Assembly (NCBI GenBank): GCA_023846275.1
Contig: CM043868.1
Span: 17,703,755 to 17,767,754, forward strand
DNA length: 64,000 bases
Reading direction: 5' to 3'
Origin: Vanilla planifolia
Taxonomy: Eukaryota; Streptophyta; Magnoliopsida; Asparagales; Orchidaceae
Shown: piece after piece, positions 37,580 through 49,984 of the stretch
How positions within the stretch are numbered: position 1 is the first letter of the stretch
How the letters are laid out: each line of letters begins with the position of its first letter
Made by a program: the position numbers and the translations under genes
The notes under the pieces: model-generated
Databases searched by the model: none
Told to the model about the DNA's origin: nothing
Seen by the model: the letters and a program-made list of their open reading frames with translations, nothing else

Positions 37580-39165
37580 CTTATCTTTTAGGTGATCAAA
37601 GAAGTTGAGTTCTAATACCCTTCTTTTATTAAGAAGTTATCACAAGGTTAGCTTAGAGGATTATTACTATAAGTGATGAGATAAATTCTCTTTACAAAAA
37701 AAGAACATAAGAATTGGTCAAATTTCTAAAGAGAATGAGTGTCATTAGATACAAATGGATCTTTAAAAGAAAGATTAGAATGCTTAATATTAACTACATG
37801 AGATACAAAACTCATATGTTTGTTAAAGGCTACAATCAAAAGGTGTATATTATAATGAAATTTTTTTACTCATTGTAAAGCATACTTCTATTAGGACATT
37901 ATTAACATTAGTAATGTATCAAGACTTTTAGTTGTAGTAGCATGATATGGAGATGACTTTTAATATAGAAAGTTCGAGGAGGATATCTTTATGAGTTAGC
38001 CAAAAGATTTATAATTTAAGATAAAGACTATCATTTTAACAGAGTGTAAAAGTCATTATATAGTTTGAAATAATCTCCTTAATAGTGGTATAGGAGATTT
38101 GACAACTTTATAAAAGACTCTTTATGATTGTTATGTATATCACAAAAAGGTGGAGGATAATTCTTTTATTCACTTACTCTTGTATGTTGACGATATGCTC
38201 ATGGTATCTCAAATCAAATATGTTATTCAAAAACTTAAATCTCTCATCAGTGCAGAATTTAATATGAAAGATTTGAGAGCAATTAAAAGATTTTAGGAAT
38301 GGAGACATGTCGATATTGCACATAAAAGAAGCTTTCTTGTCACAAAAGTGTTATATTTAGAAGATCTTATCCCTTTTTGGGATATCCACAACTAAATATT
38401 GAAGTATTCCTTTAGTTATAAATATTCATTTTTTATAGCTCTTACGTCGCAGTTAGAGAAAGTTTGAATTGCATGTCTCAAGTTTTATATGCCCATGATA
38501 CAAAACAAAACAAATCTTGCCCATGCAATCATCATGATAAGTAAGCTTTCAAATTAATCTAAAAAGAAGCACTAAAAAGAAGTGAATCACATCTTCATTA
38601 GCGGAGAGGCACATTAGATGTTAAGTTTATTTATAAAAGAGATTCTACTTGATTACTTACAAAATATTCATATTATGTTGTTAACCTAGATGCTAGAAGA
38701 TCTTGGATAAGTTGTGTTCACAAATAATAGTTTAATTGTTAGTTGGAAGGATGCTTTGTAACATTTTATTTTTTATCTATTATAGAAGTTAAATTTATGA
38801 CCTTAACAGAAGCTACTAAAGAAGAGATTTGGTTAAAATGTTTAATTAATGAGTTCTATTTTCTTTAAAAGTAAATTATTATATATTGTGATAGTTTGAG
38901 TGCTATTTGTTTGAAAAATGATCAAATCTATCATAATAGGACCAAAGATATTGATATATGATATTATTTCATTCATTTAGAGAACAAAAATAAAATTTAT
39001 AAAATAAGCACAAAGATTAATTCGTTTTATTTGATCACCAAAACTTATCAAGTTCACGTATTATTTGAACTTGCTCAATGTTGATAATTAGAGGTACCTT
39101 GAAGGGATTGTGTGTAATAGAATACTGAAGATTTATTTGTTAGAATTAAAGAATTCAATATAATG
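37580..39165 (+). mobile_element. Copia element, 3' half: reverse transcriptase and RNase H
   Basis: Plus-strand translation, with many stops and shifts, follows the Ty1/Copia order. RT entry reads VIRYKWIFKRK then FVKGYNQK (about 37740-37840). Then come KSLYSLK-(Q)-SP and a WYxRFDNFI-equivalent (about 38050-38120), SFIHLLLYVDDMLMVS as seen near 38160-38210 with the YVDD catalytic signature in frame, and a FNMKDLRAI(K)KILGMEx stretch (38255-38305). RNase H follows with a LDARRSWIS-equivalent, VKFMTLTEATKEEIWLKCLINE (38788-38855), YCDSLSAICLKNDQIYHNRTKDIDI (38885-38958) and a final HVLFELAQC at about 39055. Integrase, protease and gag are absent, so only the 3' half remains. Confidence 0.88.
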
Positions 39166-39176
39166 TGGAGATGTAT

Positions 39177-39530
39177 TGTTATGTCTTGAATGTTAATCAA
39201 CTTAAAATTTGATTACATCTATTTTTTATTATATTTGATCATATCTATTTTTTATGTTATTCTAAAATTTTTTAATTCAAAAAATTATTTAAGAAATCCA
39301 TTTATTTTATAGAGTTATAAATATTCTCAATTATTAATATTTATATAATATTTTTTTCTTTTGATTATTCTTATTTATTTTATATTCTATAATCATATTT
39401 TTTATAGTGAATTTCTAGTATTATTATTTGTGAACTTAATCCAATTTTTTAAATGATTCACATAAAATATTTTATTTTTCCGTAAATATAATTATATTTA
39501 TTTTATTTGATATTAGAATAATAATGTATG
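39177..39530 (+). mobile_element. 3' LTR of the plus-strand Copia element
   Basis: A purine-rich TAATGTGGAGATG stretch at 39161-39173, placed just after the RNase H end, is followed by TGTTATGTCTTGAATG at 39177. This is the usual polypurine tract/LTR start arrangement. The block is very AT-rich. Its right end was not defined and must lie before the start of the LRR kinase gene at 39609, so the limit of 39530 is approximate. Confidence 0.6.
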
Positions 39531-39544
39531 TAATGGATTTTTTT

Positions 39545-39553
39545 TATATATAT
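39545..39553 (+). promoter_or_regulatory. possible TATA box of the LRR receptor kinase gene
   Basis: TATATATAT lies about 56-64 bp before the ATG at 39609, in DNA at or just beyond the end of the Copia LTR. The leader would be short, about 30 bases. Simple AT-richness makes chance occurrence likely. Confidence 0.35.
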
Positions 39554-39608
39554 TTGCCTGCATAACGCACGTACGGCAGTGTGGACGTTATCCTGTGGTC
39601 CAATCGCG

Positions 39609-42600
39609 ATGGAGTTCCCAAAAACACTCCGGCGTCTCATCTTCCACGGCATATTCATCGTCACCATCGCGCTCTTATCATGCAGCTCCTCACTCTGCCA
39701 ATCCTCGCTCGCTACAGCAACAACCAACTCAACTGACCGTCTCGCTCTCCTCTCCTTCAAGGCCACGCTCAGCAACTCCTCCGAAGCTCTCGCTTTTTGG
39801 AAAGTCGCACTCCCTTTCTGCCAGTGGACGGGGGTGACCTGCAATGGAGGTAGAGTCACAAGATTGGCATTGGTCTCTCTTGGCCTCACGGGACCTATAT
39901 CCCCAAGCCTTGGCAACCTCACCTTCCTCGAATCGCTCAATCTCCAAGACAATAATCTTCTAGGCCCCATCCCCAGCGAACTCGGCCTCCTGTCCCATCT
40001 AGTAAACCTAACGCTGAAGCTTAACTACCTCACCGGGCCGATCCCGGGGAGTTTAACCCGCTGCTCCAAGCTCCAGTTCCTCCAGCTGAGGAGCAACTTG
40101 CTCACAGGTGAAATCCCATGGGAGATCTACCAGCTATCGGAACTCAAGGGCATCAACCTGTATGGAAACAACATCACCGGAGTGATACCCGAGTCCATCG
40201 GCAACATCTCCTCGCTTCAATACATCGTCTTTGCGGAAAATGCCTTGGAGGGAAGCATTCCAGAGAGCATTGGCAGGCTTACCAATCTGCTGGCCGTGCA
40301 AATGGTACAAAACCAATTCATAGGAGAAATACCGGTTTCTTTCTTCAACCTATCTTCTATCTACGAAATTTACTTGGGGTTCAACCATTTGAATGGGTCC
40401 CTGCCTTCCACTCTGTTCGACACCCTTCCACTACTCGAGCATCTTCTTCTGAACAACAATAATCTTCATGGCAACATTCCGGCCTCGGCATCCAACGCAT
40501 CCTACCTGGTCGAAATCGATCTGTTCAACAGCGAATTCAGCGGAATTATACCCTCAAGATTTGGGAATTCTCAATATCTTTGGTGGGTAGAGATTGGTCA
40601 GAATCAGCTGGAAGCTAGGGAGGCCAGCGACTGGGTCTTCCTCAACTCTTTGACCAACTGCAGCGATCTAGCGACGCTGGATCTGCAACAGAACAGACTT
40701 GGTGGTTTCCTACCGAGCTCTTTGGCCGATCTCTCCCCGGGCATAACAACACTCATCATCGCCCAAAACCAGATCACCGGAAACCTTCCTAGCCGTATCG
40801 GCAACCTCGTGAATCTTACCATTTTTCGAGCAAAAGACAATCTATTGACAGGCGGCTTACCCGATTCTATTGGTAATATGAGAAGCCTGAATGTTTTGAG
40901 CTTGAAGGGAAACAGGTTTTCTGGCCAAATTCCCGACTCTATGGGCAACTTGTATCAGATGAGTCGTCTTGATTTGCGGAATAACTTTTTTACTGGAAGA
41001 ATACCTTCGAGCCTTGGCGGTCTTGCGAACTTGCAGGAGTTGGATATGTCCTCGAACAGACTAAGCGGTCAGATCCCCATAGAGCTGCTGAGCCTTCAAT
41101 CCTTGTCCATACGTCTCGATCTTTCAAATAACACCTTCTCACAGGACCCCTAACGAGGGAAATCGGCAGATTGAGAAATCTCAATTGGCTTGGAGCCGCA
41201 AATAACCACCTTTCAGGTGAAATACCAGATTCCATCGGAGATTGCTTTAGTTTGGAATATCTTTATCTGCAAGGGAATGCATTCCAAGGCGCTATTCCTC
41301 CGTCAATGAGCTGCTTGAAAGGCTTGCTAGAGCTGGATCTTTCAAGCAATCACCTTTCCCAGAAAATTCCAAATTTTCTTGGAAGCATCAAGGGTCTTCA
41401 GCTTCTGAATCTTTCATTCAATGAATTCGAAGGCCAAGTTCCTGTTAATGGCGTTTTCAAGAACTCCACGGCAATTTCACTCTCTGGGAACAGCAAACTA
41501 TGCGGTGGTGATCCTATACTTCATTTGCATTTATGTGACGAGCAGTCTAATAATTGTAGTGGGAGGAAACACTTGTCTACTGCGCTGAAGATAATCATTG
41601 CTGTTGCAAGCACGGTTTTGTGCTTAGTGTTCGCCCTTTGCTTATTTGCTGCTTTCGGTCGGCTCAAGCGCCTCGATAAGAAGTTCTCTTTCAATCCAAT
41701 GGAAGAACAGTTCAGAAGAGCTTCCTATGCCGAACTACTGAGGGCAACAGATGGCTTTGCGCCATCTAATCTAATTGGAGTAGGAAGTTTTGGGTCCGTG
41801 TACAAGGGAGTCATGCAACCCGGCGACTGCACGGTTGCTATCAAGGTTCTGAACCTTGCGCAACGCGGGGCATCCAAAAGCTTCACGGCCGAGTGTGAAG
41901 CCCTGAGAGGCATCCGACATCGGAATCTTGTGAAGATACTGACCGCGTGCTCCTCTGTGGACTTCAAGGGCAATAGTTTCAAAGCACTCGTGCTCCAGTA
42001 CATGCCAAATGGAAGCTTGGATCGCTGGTTGCATCCAGAGACATCCAACTATGAGTCAACTCCGTTGAACCTAATGCAGAGGTTGAAGATAGCCGTCGAT
42101 GTGGCTTCTGCGCTGGATTATCTTCATAACCACGGCCATGTTCCAGTAGTACATTGTGATTTGAAGCCCAGCAATGTTCTGCTTGACGAGGATATGTGCG
42201 GCCATCTCAGTGACTTTGGGTTGGCAAAGATTCTTCTGGACAACGATGAAAACAAGCAAACTGCATCAATTGGCGTAAAAGGCACCATTGGCTACGTTCC
42301 TCCAGGTTAGGTTCCCACAATGCTTAGAACTAAGCTCAATTCCTATATTCATCATGCAATGACGTCTGTGAAATTTTAATGCAGAGTATGGGGTTGGCGG
42401 CGAACCATCTCCTCGGGGAGACGTGTATAGTTATGGAATCCTGTTTCTGGAGCTCTTCTCAGGTAAAAGGCCAACAGATGAAACATTTGAGGACGGCCTA
42501 AGCCTTCGGGAATTTATAGAAAGGTCACGTATCAATCATTTCATGGACACAGTAGATCCAAATCTTGTTGCTGAATCACGAAACAGAATTCAAACTGGCA

Positions 42601-42770
42601 ACTCTGGGTCTCTGGATGAGCTAAAATGCCTCACTTCCGTAATCGACGTAGCTCTTTCATGTTCTTTGGATGATCCAAGCGAGCGAATGGAAGCAGAAGA
42701 AGTCACAAATGAGTTGAATTCGATTGTAAAAAGACTTGAGAGGATAATGGATGACCATAACAGTAACTAA
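39609..42770 (+). pseudogene. LRR receptor-like kinase, subfamily XII (XA21/EFR-like), 2-bp frameshift
   Basis: Would encode a plasma-membrane immune-type receptor kinase. Exon 1 is 39609-42305 and exon 2 is 42385-42770, with a 79-bp intron (G-GTTAGG donor, ATGCAG acceptor) at the conserved position inside the GTIGYVPPEY motif. Order: signal peptide (about 1-31), N-terminal LRR cap with FCQWTGVTC, about 20 leucine-rich repeats of the LxxNxLxGxIP type, membrane segment (about 657-682), then kinase with GVGSFGSVYKG (about 723), AIKVL lysine (about 745), VVHCDLKPSNVLL (about 847) and SDFGLAK (about 867). The loop has HCD, not HRD, so it is a non-RD kinase as in XA21, EFR and FLS2. A duplicated CA at 41140-41143 (TCTCACAGGA) shifts the frame inside a late repeat, giving a stop at 41151-41153. 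Everything after it is intact in the other frame (from 41171). Without the lesion the length would be about 1,026 residues, normal for the group. It is either a very recent pseudogene or an assembly error. Confidence 0.9.
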
Positions 42771-42822
42771 AACTAAAATTGTACCCAATATATTAACTAT
42801 GATTCAGGAAAGAATGGGAAAT

Positions 42823-42828
42823 AATAAA
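42823..42828 (+). promoter_or_regulatory. polyadenylation signal of the LRR kinase gene
   Basis: AATAAA 53 bases after the stop codon at 42768-42770, within the distance normal for plant near-upstream elements. Confidence 0.5.
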
Positions 42829-42984
42829 AGACCTGATTATTTGCGTATGATGAATGCAACTTAACCCAGTATAATTTAGGTTTATATTATGAAAAGAAAC
42901 AATATCGATCTATATATCATCACAACATTTTTATAATAGAAGCATATTAGCTTTTATTTATTCACCAAATTATATATTGAATGA

Positions 42985-43083
42985 TTTAACATGATGTGTA
43001 ACAAATTAAGCAGATTAAATCTAAAGATATAAAAAATAATGTGAATCTACAAAATAAACTAATTGATTACACATCATGTTAAA
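42985..43083. repeat. perfect 17-bp inverted repeat around a 65-bp centre
   Basis: TTTAACATGATGTGTAA at 42985-43001 is the exact complement of TTACACATCATGTTAAA at 43067-43083. The total length of 99 bp is that of a tiny MITE-like or hairpin element, located 215 bp past the LRR kinase stop codon. No clear target-site duplication flanks it. Confidence 0.85.
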
Positions 43084-43089
43084 GTATAA

Positions 43090-46000
43090 TGACAATAATG
43101 GTATTTAACAAATCACCAATTGCATAATAATCAAGAATAATGAAAACAATAGTATACATCAAATTCTCATATTAAATATTCAATTAACTATCCGAAATAA
43201 TATTTTCAGTTACCATAAAATAACATGTCACAAATACTTAAAAGATTCATGAGTAATCACAAATATTCACAATCTAATAATCCAAGTTTTCAAATTATAA
43301 TCTTAATTATGATATCATGAACAAAAAGAATATGAATCATTACTCTCGTATAGTTACACAATACATATATATAGCTCAATATTTAATATCTATTCATCAT
43401 GACTCATAAGTGATATAATCTTCTTATTGATAGTGATTTTTTAAATTTTTGTTTATATATTTTTTCTATTTTTTTATGACAATATGTAATTTTTTGTACG
43501 ATTTTATTTGGTCTATTTCTTTATTATATTATGATAATCTTATTAGAAAGGACAAGTTTTATAATTTTTTTTATTAATAACAATTAAACAAGGTTATTTT
43601 GTTTGGTAGATTGAAGATATGAGAGTAACGACAAATGATGTAACAATAAAGATCAATCATTTAAACGAAAACTATTGAAGCTGGAAGATGTAAATTTGAG
43701 GATGATTAAAGAAAGTTTTATCATGAATTATATCAACTAATTCCACATCATCCTAACTTAGTTGAGTTTTACATATATAAATTTTAATAATAAAATAAAA
43801 ATCTATATTTCATTAGTCATCTTTACATGACAATTAAAGTGAAACTTGAAATAATTGACTTCATTCATCTAGTACAAAAAAAATTGAAATTTTAAGATGG
43901 TCAAGATTTGATTATTTACAAATATACTTTTATAAGAGAATTTGGTGAATCTTAATAACAAAATCTTGAGATTGAAAATAGAGAAAAACAATGTCATTTT
44001 AAGTCATTAATATATCCCCATGGTGTTCTAAGACCATTTTTTTTTACAATAGTGATTAAAGAATGACAGAATTAATGAGGTAAGGATATACAATCAGAAT
44101 ATTATAATATTATATATTAAATGATAGATTAATCTTTTTAATCTTTTAAAACTTGATTTTATTTGTTTTGAATAATGATCAATATATAGTAAACAATGTC
44201 ATTAAATTCACTTAATAAGCATATCCATGAAGTGCTCTCTGAGCTTTCTTATTAATAATTATTAAAGATAATTAAGTGATCAAAATCTATTAAAGTTAAT
44301 GATCAAAATATATTTATATGGAAAATCCACTGCCGGCCGTTGCCGTGGCAAAACACGTCACGGAAGAGCCCATCCTTATCCCTCGCCACGCGTTCCTCAG
44401 GGAAACATGAAATCTCCCGGTCTGGAATTTGGTTTAACTTAAAACAAAAACATTAGTTTAGGTTTAGATATACGCAGTAACGACTTTCTTTTGGATATAT
44501 GCAAGTGTTATCAACGAAATGCTTACGAATAAAAATTATTGACATTTTTTATTATTAACAAAATATGATTTCCATTTTTCCATCAAATCATTTGATAACT
44601 ATAAGATGTCTTAAGTATTTAAGTTTATAAATAACACTAATTTTTGTGTTTAGAAGACTATTTTGAGTTATTTTTTATTCATTAAAGACAATTTTTGCGT
44701 CCCTTCTATCATCTGTGGATGTGAATCTACTTACAAATCTCTATTGTTTACTTTCTTTGCTAGATATAACTAGATCTTCATAAATTTATTAAAACAATAT
44801 ACTAAAATTATTTAAATTGTTTTGGCATGCAAAAATATTTTTACATGTTTTGAAGATCTACCTTAAGTGTATTTATGCACATCTTAAATATACTTTTTGA
44901 TACTTACTATAGTTAAAAATAACTTGAACGAATAAAAGTGTATATTATATTCACTTAACAATATAATTGTTATACTAAGATATCTTTAGATATAAAACTT
45001 TATGAATATTAAATATAATTCATTATATCTTCAATAATGTAATGTTTAATAATGTATCATATATATTTCAATATATTAAAAAGTACATTATATATTTTTA
45101 ACAATATAGTTTTTAGCATACTTTGGTATGTACAAAGCAAAACATACTTAGGTGTATAAACAATATCACTTGAGTTTTTTTACTTGCATTTAGTTGTACC
45201 TTAAGGAAACAACATTGTAATATTATAAGCCTAAAACTAGTTTGATTACATTATTATAAATAATAATTGCATATGCAACTTGAATTTTAAGATGAACAAA
45301 TAATTAAAAAAGAATGTCATAGGATTTATGACATTTAAAACGTTCAATAAGGACAATACATACGTAGATTATTGCACCTACACATATGATATAGGCTTTT
45401 AAGTTAGAGTAGATCATTATACTTATTAGTCTAGTATAAACAAATTCAAAACAAAGTCTAATTTGTATGACATATATGAAAACAAATAAACAAACTAGAG
45501 TATAGAAGCTTGGATGGAAGGTATGAATATTGGGTAATAATGCTAACTGTTTGTTTGCAAGCTCAATATTGGTAATCCACACTGGGAAGAGTTTGATCCA
45601 ATATTAAACAAGACCCTATTTTAAACAAAACATGGTTCTTATTGACATATAACATTGATACACTTGGACTTATTCCAATATTAAAAAATATCTCATTTGC
45701 AAATGAGAAAAAAATACATATATCAACACTAAATAAGATTTCAAGAGATAAACAAAGAAGCAATAACTCATAATTTATAATTTAATTTTTTTAAAAAATA
45801 TAAATAACAAAACATAGAAGGATTGCATAACTACTAAAAAAGTTGCTAGAATTATTCATGATTATTCATCTAAGTATACTAAAATATCATTACAAATTAC
45901 AATCATCAAGTATTTTATACTATAAATTAATTGTATTTTAAAAGCATATTATAATTTATGTATGCTTCAATATATTGAAACATGGTTTGGATTATTTTAT

Positions 46001-46420
46001 GTATACTTTAATATAAAAGTATGATTACTTTCATCTTAAATACACTTCACTATATTACATAAGTTGTAGAATAAATACATTAAAACATCTAAGTATTATT
46101 CAAAACTTTCATAAATATAGATATATAAATATATATTTTAGGTGCACTTCAAAAGAATTATGATCTTATAATAACAAAGATCTACAAAATAAGAACATGA
46201 TGAACTATAATACATTTCAATATAACACAAATCATTTGGTATTCTATGACATATACCAATCATATAATAGAATGAATATTAACAAACTTAAAAAACATAT
46301 ATTTTAATATGCTTAAGCATAATTTCATGTACAATCAATGTATTAAAATACATTTTATCACAAATATAATATACTTGCATATATTATGTTACATATAAAT
46401 AATATTTCATATATTAAGTA
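43090..46420. other. AT-rich intergenic DNA
   Basis: No gene is supported. The block 43610-43700 on the plus strand contains a KINHLNENYxSWKM-like phrase reminiscent of the start of Copia gag, too short to claim. A small G/C-rich island lies at 44325-44425 (CTGCCGGCCGTTGCCGTGGC) without a readable frame. The rest is AT-rich. Confidence 0.45.
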
Positions 46421-46429
46421 AAAGATATT

Positions 46430-47850
46430 TTGGATGATTCTATTTTTGATATTTTGTAAGTTGAGTTCAACTTTATTCTTAGCCAATCCAATAAGCACAA
46501 CTAGAATCAGATTTGATAGGGAGTTTGTGAATTTTTTAATTGACATATCTCTAATTTGATTAAATGCTTCATAATTAACTTCATGAAATAATAATATATT
46601 GTTGTTGGAGATCTATCACTTGTCTAGAGTTGATTTTGATCATTTTCCTCTTCTTATTATTAGTGGACTCAATTTTAAGCTATAAGATGGAGATATAAAA
46701 ATTTGGGATCTAATTCATTTATGAAAACTATCTTAGTTAGTTAAGGACTACTAGCATAAATCTATTATAAGCATTCCTCCTTTCATGTGCAACATAAGTC
46801 TGGCACAACTCTTGGATGAATGACATGCCAAGACTATATATGACATCAATGATTTCATTTTCAAAGTTATAAAAGGACCATTAAGCCCAATGATGTTCAA
46901 GGTATTTTCAATTTTTTGAGGAAATTTGAATGCCTTGTAAGTGGAAAGGCATATTGGTATTCCTTACCCCAAGGTTATAATAGCTGGTCACTTAAACCAA
47001 TTTAAACCTATTAGCCTTTGTGTCATTGTCTATGAGATGATGGTAAAATTTCTAGTTGTTAGACTAAAGCACAATTTACCCGATCTTATTAAAGTGTAGT
47101 CGGGGCTTTCATCTTGGGTTAATATTGAAAAATAACTACAACTTGGATCAAAGACAGTTTGATAACCTCAATGTCTGTAACTAGACTTGTAATGGTTAAG
47201 GACAATATTGAATAAGCTAATCAATTCAACGAGATTTTCTTTGGTTCATGTTGGAGCATTTTTACAATTTTCTAATACAGTGTAATTAAGTTCTTAGATG
47301 TTTTATTTAATGATGTTTACCTTTCTGATTAATAGTAGGAGAGTAAATTGAACTCTGATAGATTGGGTTCTAGAGATCAAGCAATAATTGAGAAAGCCAA
47401 TTTTCACTCATCTTCCTTTTATTGTTGACATTCTTTTCTTCTCTTTGAATTGATGTAAATTATGAGTTGCCTAAGGAGTCTTTGTGGAGCTTTTGTGTAG
47501 AAAGTGAGCTTCTCAAAGTTATGTTTAACAAATTGAAATTAAAGAAGTGGCCAAGGATTCATATGAAGAATATGAGGATACCATAGAAGCAAGATTAAAG
47601 ATACCTAGGTATCCCATTATAGACAGGTTGGCTTACCCTATTATCTTCTTGGACATGAATATCTATTCAATCGATTTGTTAAGAAACATCATGTTAATGA
47701 ACAACACAAAAATATAATGTTTATTTATACATTGTCTCACACATATGTTCCTTTCAATGTCTTAAAGGCCAATAATAGGATGATGAGATTGGTTTTGCTA
47801 AGCATATTCTTGGATCGACATAAGGTCAGATCAATAACAATCTTATTTAA
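46430..47850 (+). mobile_element. LINE-like unit, copy A (reverse transcriptase remnant)
   Basis: Plus-strand frames at about 46950-47130 read, with shifts, LIPKVIIAGHLNQFKPISLC then VYEMMVKFLVVRLKHNLPDLIK and SxLSSWVNIE. This matches the start of L1-type LINE reverse transcriptase (xIPKx..xxFRPISLCNxxYKxxxKxLxxRLxxxLPxLI). The surrounding sequence (46430-47850) is repeated with divergence at 48150-49980 in the same order and orientation. Many stops are present, and neither a poly-A tail nor a target-site duplication was identified. Confidence 0.6.
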
Positions 47851-48149
47851 CTAGTTGCATGTTCTTCTTAAAGATAACAATTCATTCTTGATGTTCTTGC
47901 ATCCCCTCCTTCACCTAGGATGATATTGACTAACTTTTCAAGAGACTATGAAACTTCCATATTAAGCCTTATGCAAGGAAGTTTGATGGTATTTTGGTGG
48001 GCCAGATGAACTCTATTACAGGTGACAATTGGGGGTTAATGGTGACTTTGAGGCAAAGTGTTGAAGCATCAACTATTATGATGTAATAATGGAAATTTTT
48101 TGGAGCATATATGTTGGTAGCTTAACTTCGTAACTATAAAAGACACTTG

Positions 48150-49980
48150 CAATTCTTTTGGATGATTCTAACTTGACTATTAAGTTAAATTCAATTGCTT
48201 TTTCAGCTAATCCAACAAGTATGATAAAAGAAATATCTAATAGGCAATTTATGGCTTTTTATTTTAGACACATCGCTATGTGCATTAATAAGAAATTATT
48301 TTTAGAGATCTATCCCTTGTTTAGATTTGATTTCAATCATTTCCTTTTTATTATTAGTGGGTTTGACTTCAAGCCACAATAAGCCACAATGTGTCAATAT
48401 AAAAATTTAGGATCCAATGCACTTATAAAAAGTACTTATGTTGGCCAAAAAGACAATTTGTCATAGACTTATTACAGGAGTTCCCTCTTTCACATTCAAT
48501 CATAAGTGTCATAACTCTTCGAACATTTAAGATTTCAAGTAAGGAGGTTTCAATTAATCTATTCAACATAAGCTAAAAGCTAGAGGGCATGGTGTTGCAC
48601 TTGTAGAGAAATAGGTAGATGGCTCCAACTTCACCTATGATAATCATCTAAGACTTACACAAAATGTGACTAGCATCAATACCACATTAATAAGCATTGT
48701 GGATGGGTGGTAGCAATGGGGTTAAGCCTAATGGCTGTCAACTGGGGGATTCTTTCACTATTTTGCTATGCCCATGAGTTGGAGCAACACGATCACCATC
48801 TAATTGATGCCTTCTTATGAAGTTCTTTGCTGCCCATTGGAGACCAAGCTTGGAACCTAGCAATTTTTTATGCCAGTGAAGATGTGACAATTGAGGCCAC
48901 TCAATTGTCATTCCAAAGAGGGTAAATAGTTTTTTCTATTGGAGGAATCAGATACCGAGGGTACTTGATATCATTGGTTTCACTTTCAAAGCTATTAAAG
49001 GATCACTGAGTTCAATAATGTTTAAAGAATTCTTCATTTTTTTGAGAGAATTTGAATTCTTTATTTATGGAAAATACATATTGGTATTCATTATCTCCAA
49101 AGTTGTGGCAACCGATTGCTCGAATCACTATAAGCTAATTACCCTTTGCATTATAATCTACAAGTTACAGGTAAAGGTCAGTGTTGCTCGACTAAAGTAT
49201 CATATATATAGTCTTATAGCAATGGAGCATGGGCTTTCATCTCGAGCTAATATTGCAAATAACTACATCTTGAATCAAAAGATGGCTTGATAAACTCAAA
49301 GTCTTAAACTAGACTGATGATGATTAAAGATGATATTGAACTAGTCTATCAATTTTACAATCTTACATCTAGAGCATTTCTATTTTTCTCTAATTTAATG
49401 TAATTAGGTTTTTAGATGTGTTATTGACTAAGGTTTTCCATTTAGGTTAATGATGGTAGAGCAAACTAAACTTAGTGCCTTGCTTATTCAACATTGGATG
49501 TAGATACATTCAATCTTAAAGATCAAGCAATTGTAGAGGAAGCCAATTTTTTCTCTTCTTTTTGTCATTGGCATTCTTCTTTTCTCTCTGAACACTTAAA
49601 AGTTTTGAATTACCTAAGGAGGGTGGATGCTCATTGTGTAGCTTTTGTGCAAAAAGTGAACCTTTAGAAGGGCTAATTCATGTTTAATAAATTGGCATTA
49701 AAGAAGCAGCAAAGTGAAAGTGGATTCTTACAAATAACATTAGGAAATCTAAAAAGTAAGAGACCTAGGTATTTTACCATACACATGTTGGCTTACTCTA
49801 ATTATCTTTTAAGCTATGATATCTTCTTTATAAAAAAAGGTTACATCTTGGTGTGCTTATTCAATCCCTTATTAAGAAAAATTGTGCTCATCAATGAACC
49901 TAAACTTCATTTGTTTATCCATTATCTCACGCATATGTAACCTTTAGTGTGTTCAAGGCTAATAATAGGATGATGAGATT
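48150..49980 (+). mobile_element. LINE-like unit, copy B, with an extra internal part
   Basis: Parallel to copy A. The phrase GAGATCTATC-CTTGT-TAGA occurs at 46617 and 48306. TTTCA-TTTCAAAG-TAT-AAAGGA occurs at 46855 and 48978. The ending GGCTAATAATAGGATGATGAGATT occurs near 47769 and 49958. The RT-like frame at 49018-49290 contains LVFIISKVV..HYKLITLCIIIYKLQVKVSVARLK, equivalent to the copy A motif. Copy B has about 400 bp more (about 48480-48960), which includes an IFYASEDVTIEATQLSFQRG frame near 48860. This recalls the GDFN-containing end of LINE endonuclease. Both are inactive. Confidence 0.6.
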
Positions 49981-49984
49981 ATTA

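Noticed and set aside
39579-39608. Upstream extension of the LRR kinase frame to 39579
   Set aside because: Also starts at GTG. The ATG at 39609 begins a normal signal peptide.
39503-39970. 155-codon frame on the minus strand over the start of the LRR kinase gene
   Set aside because: Antisense to the signal peptide and first LRRs, with no recognisable motifs and extending into the AT-rich LTR.
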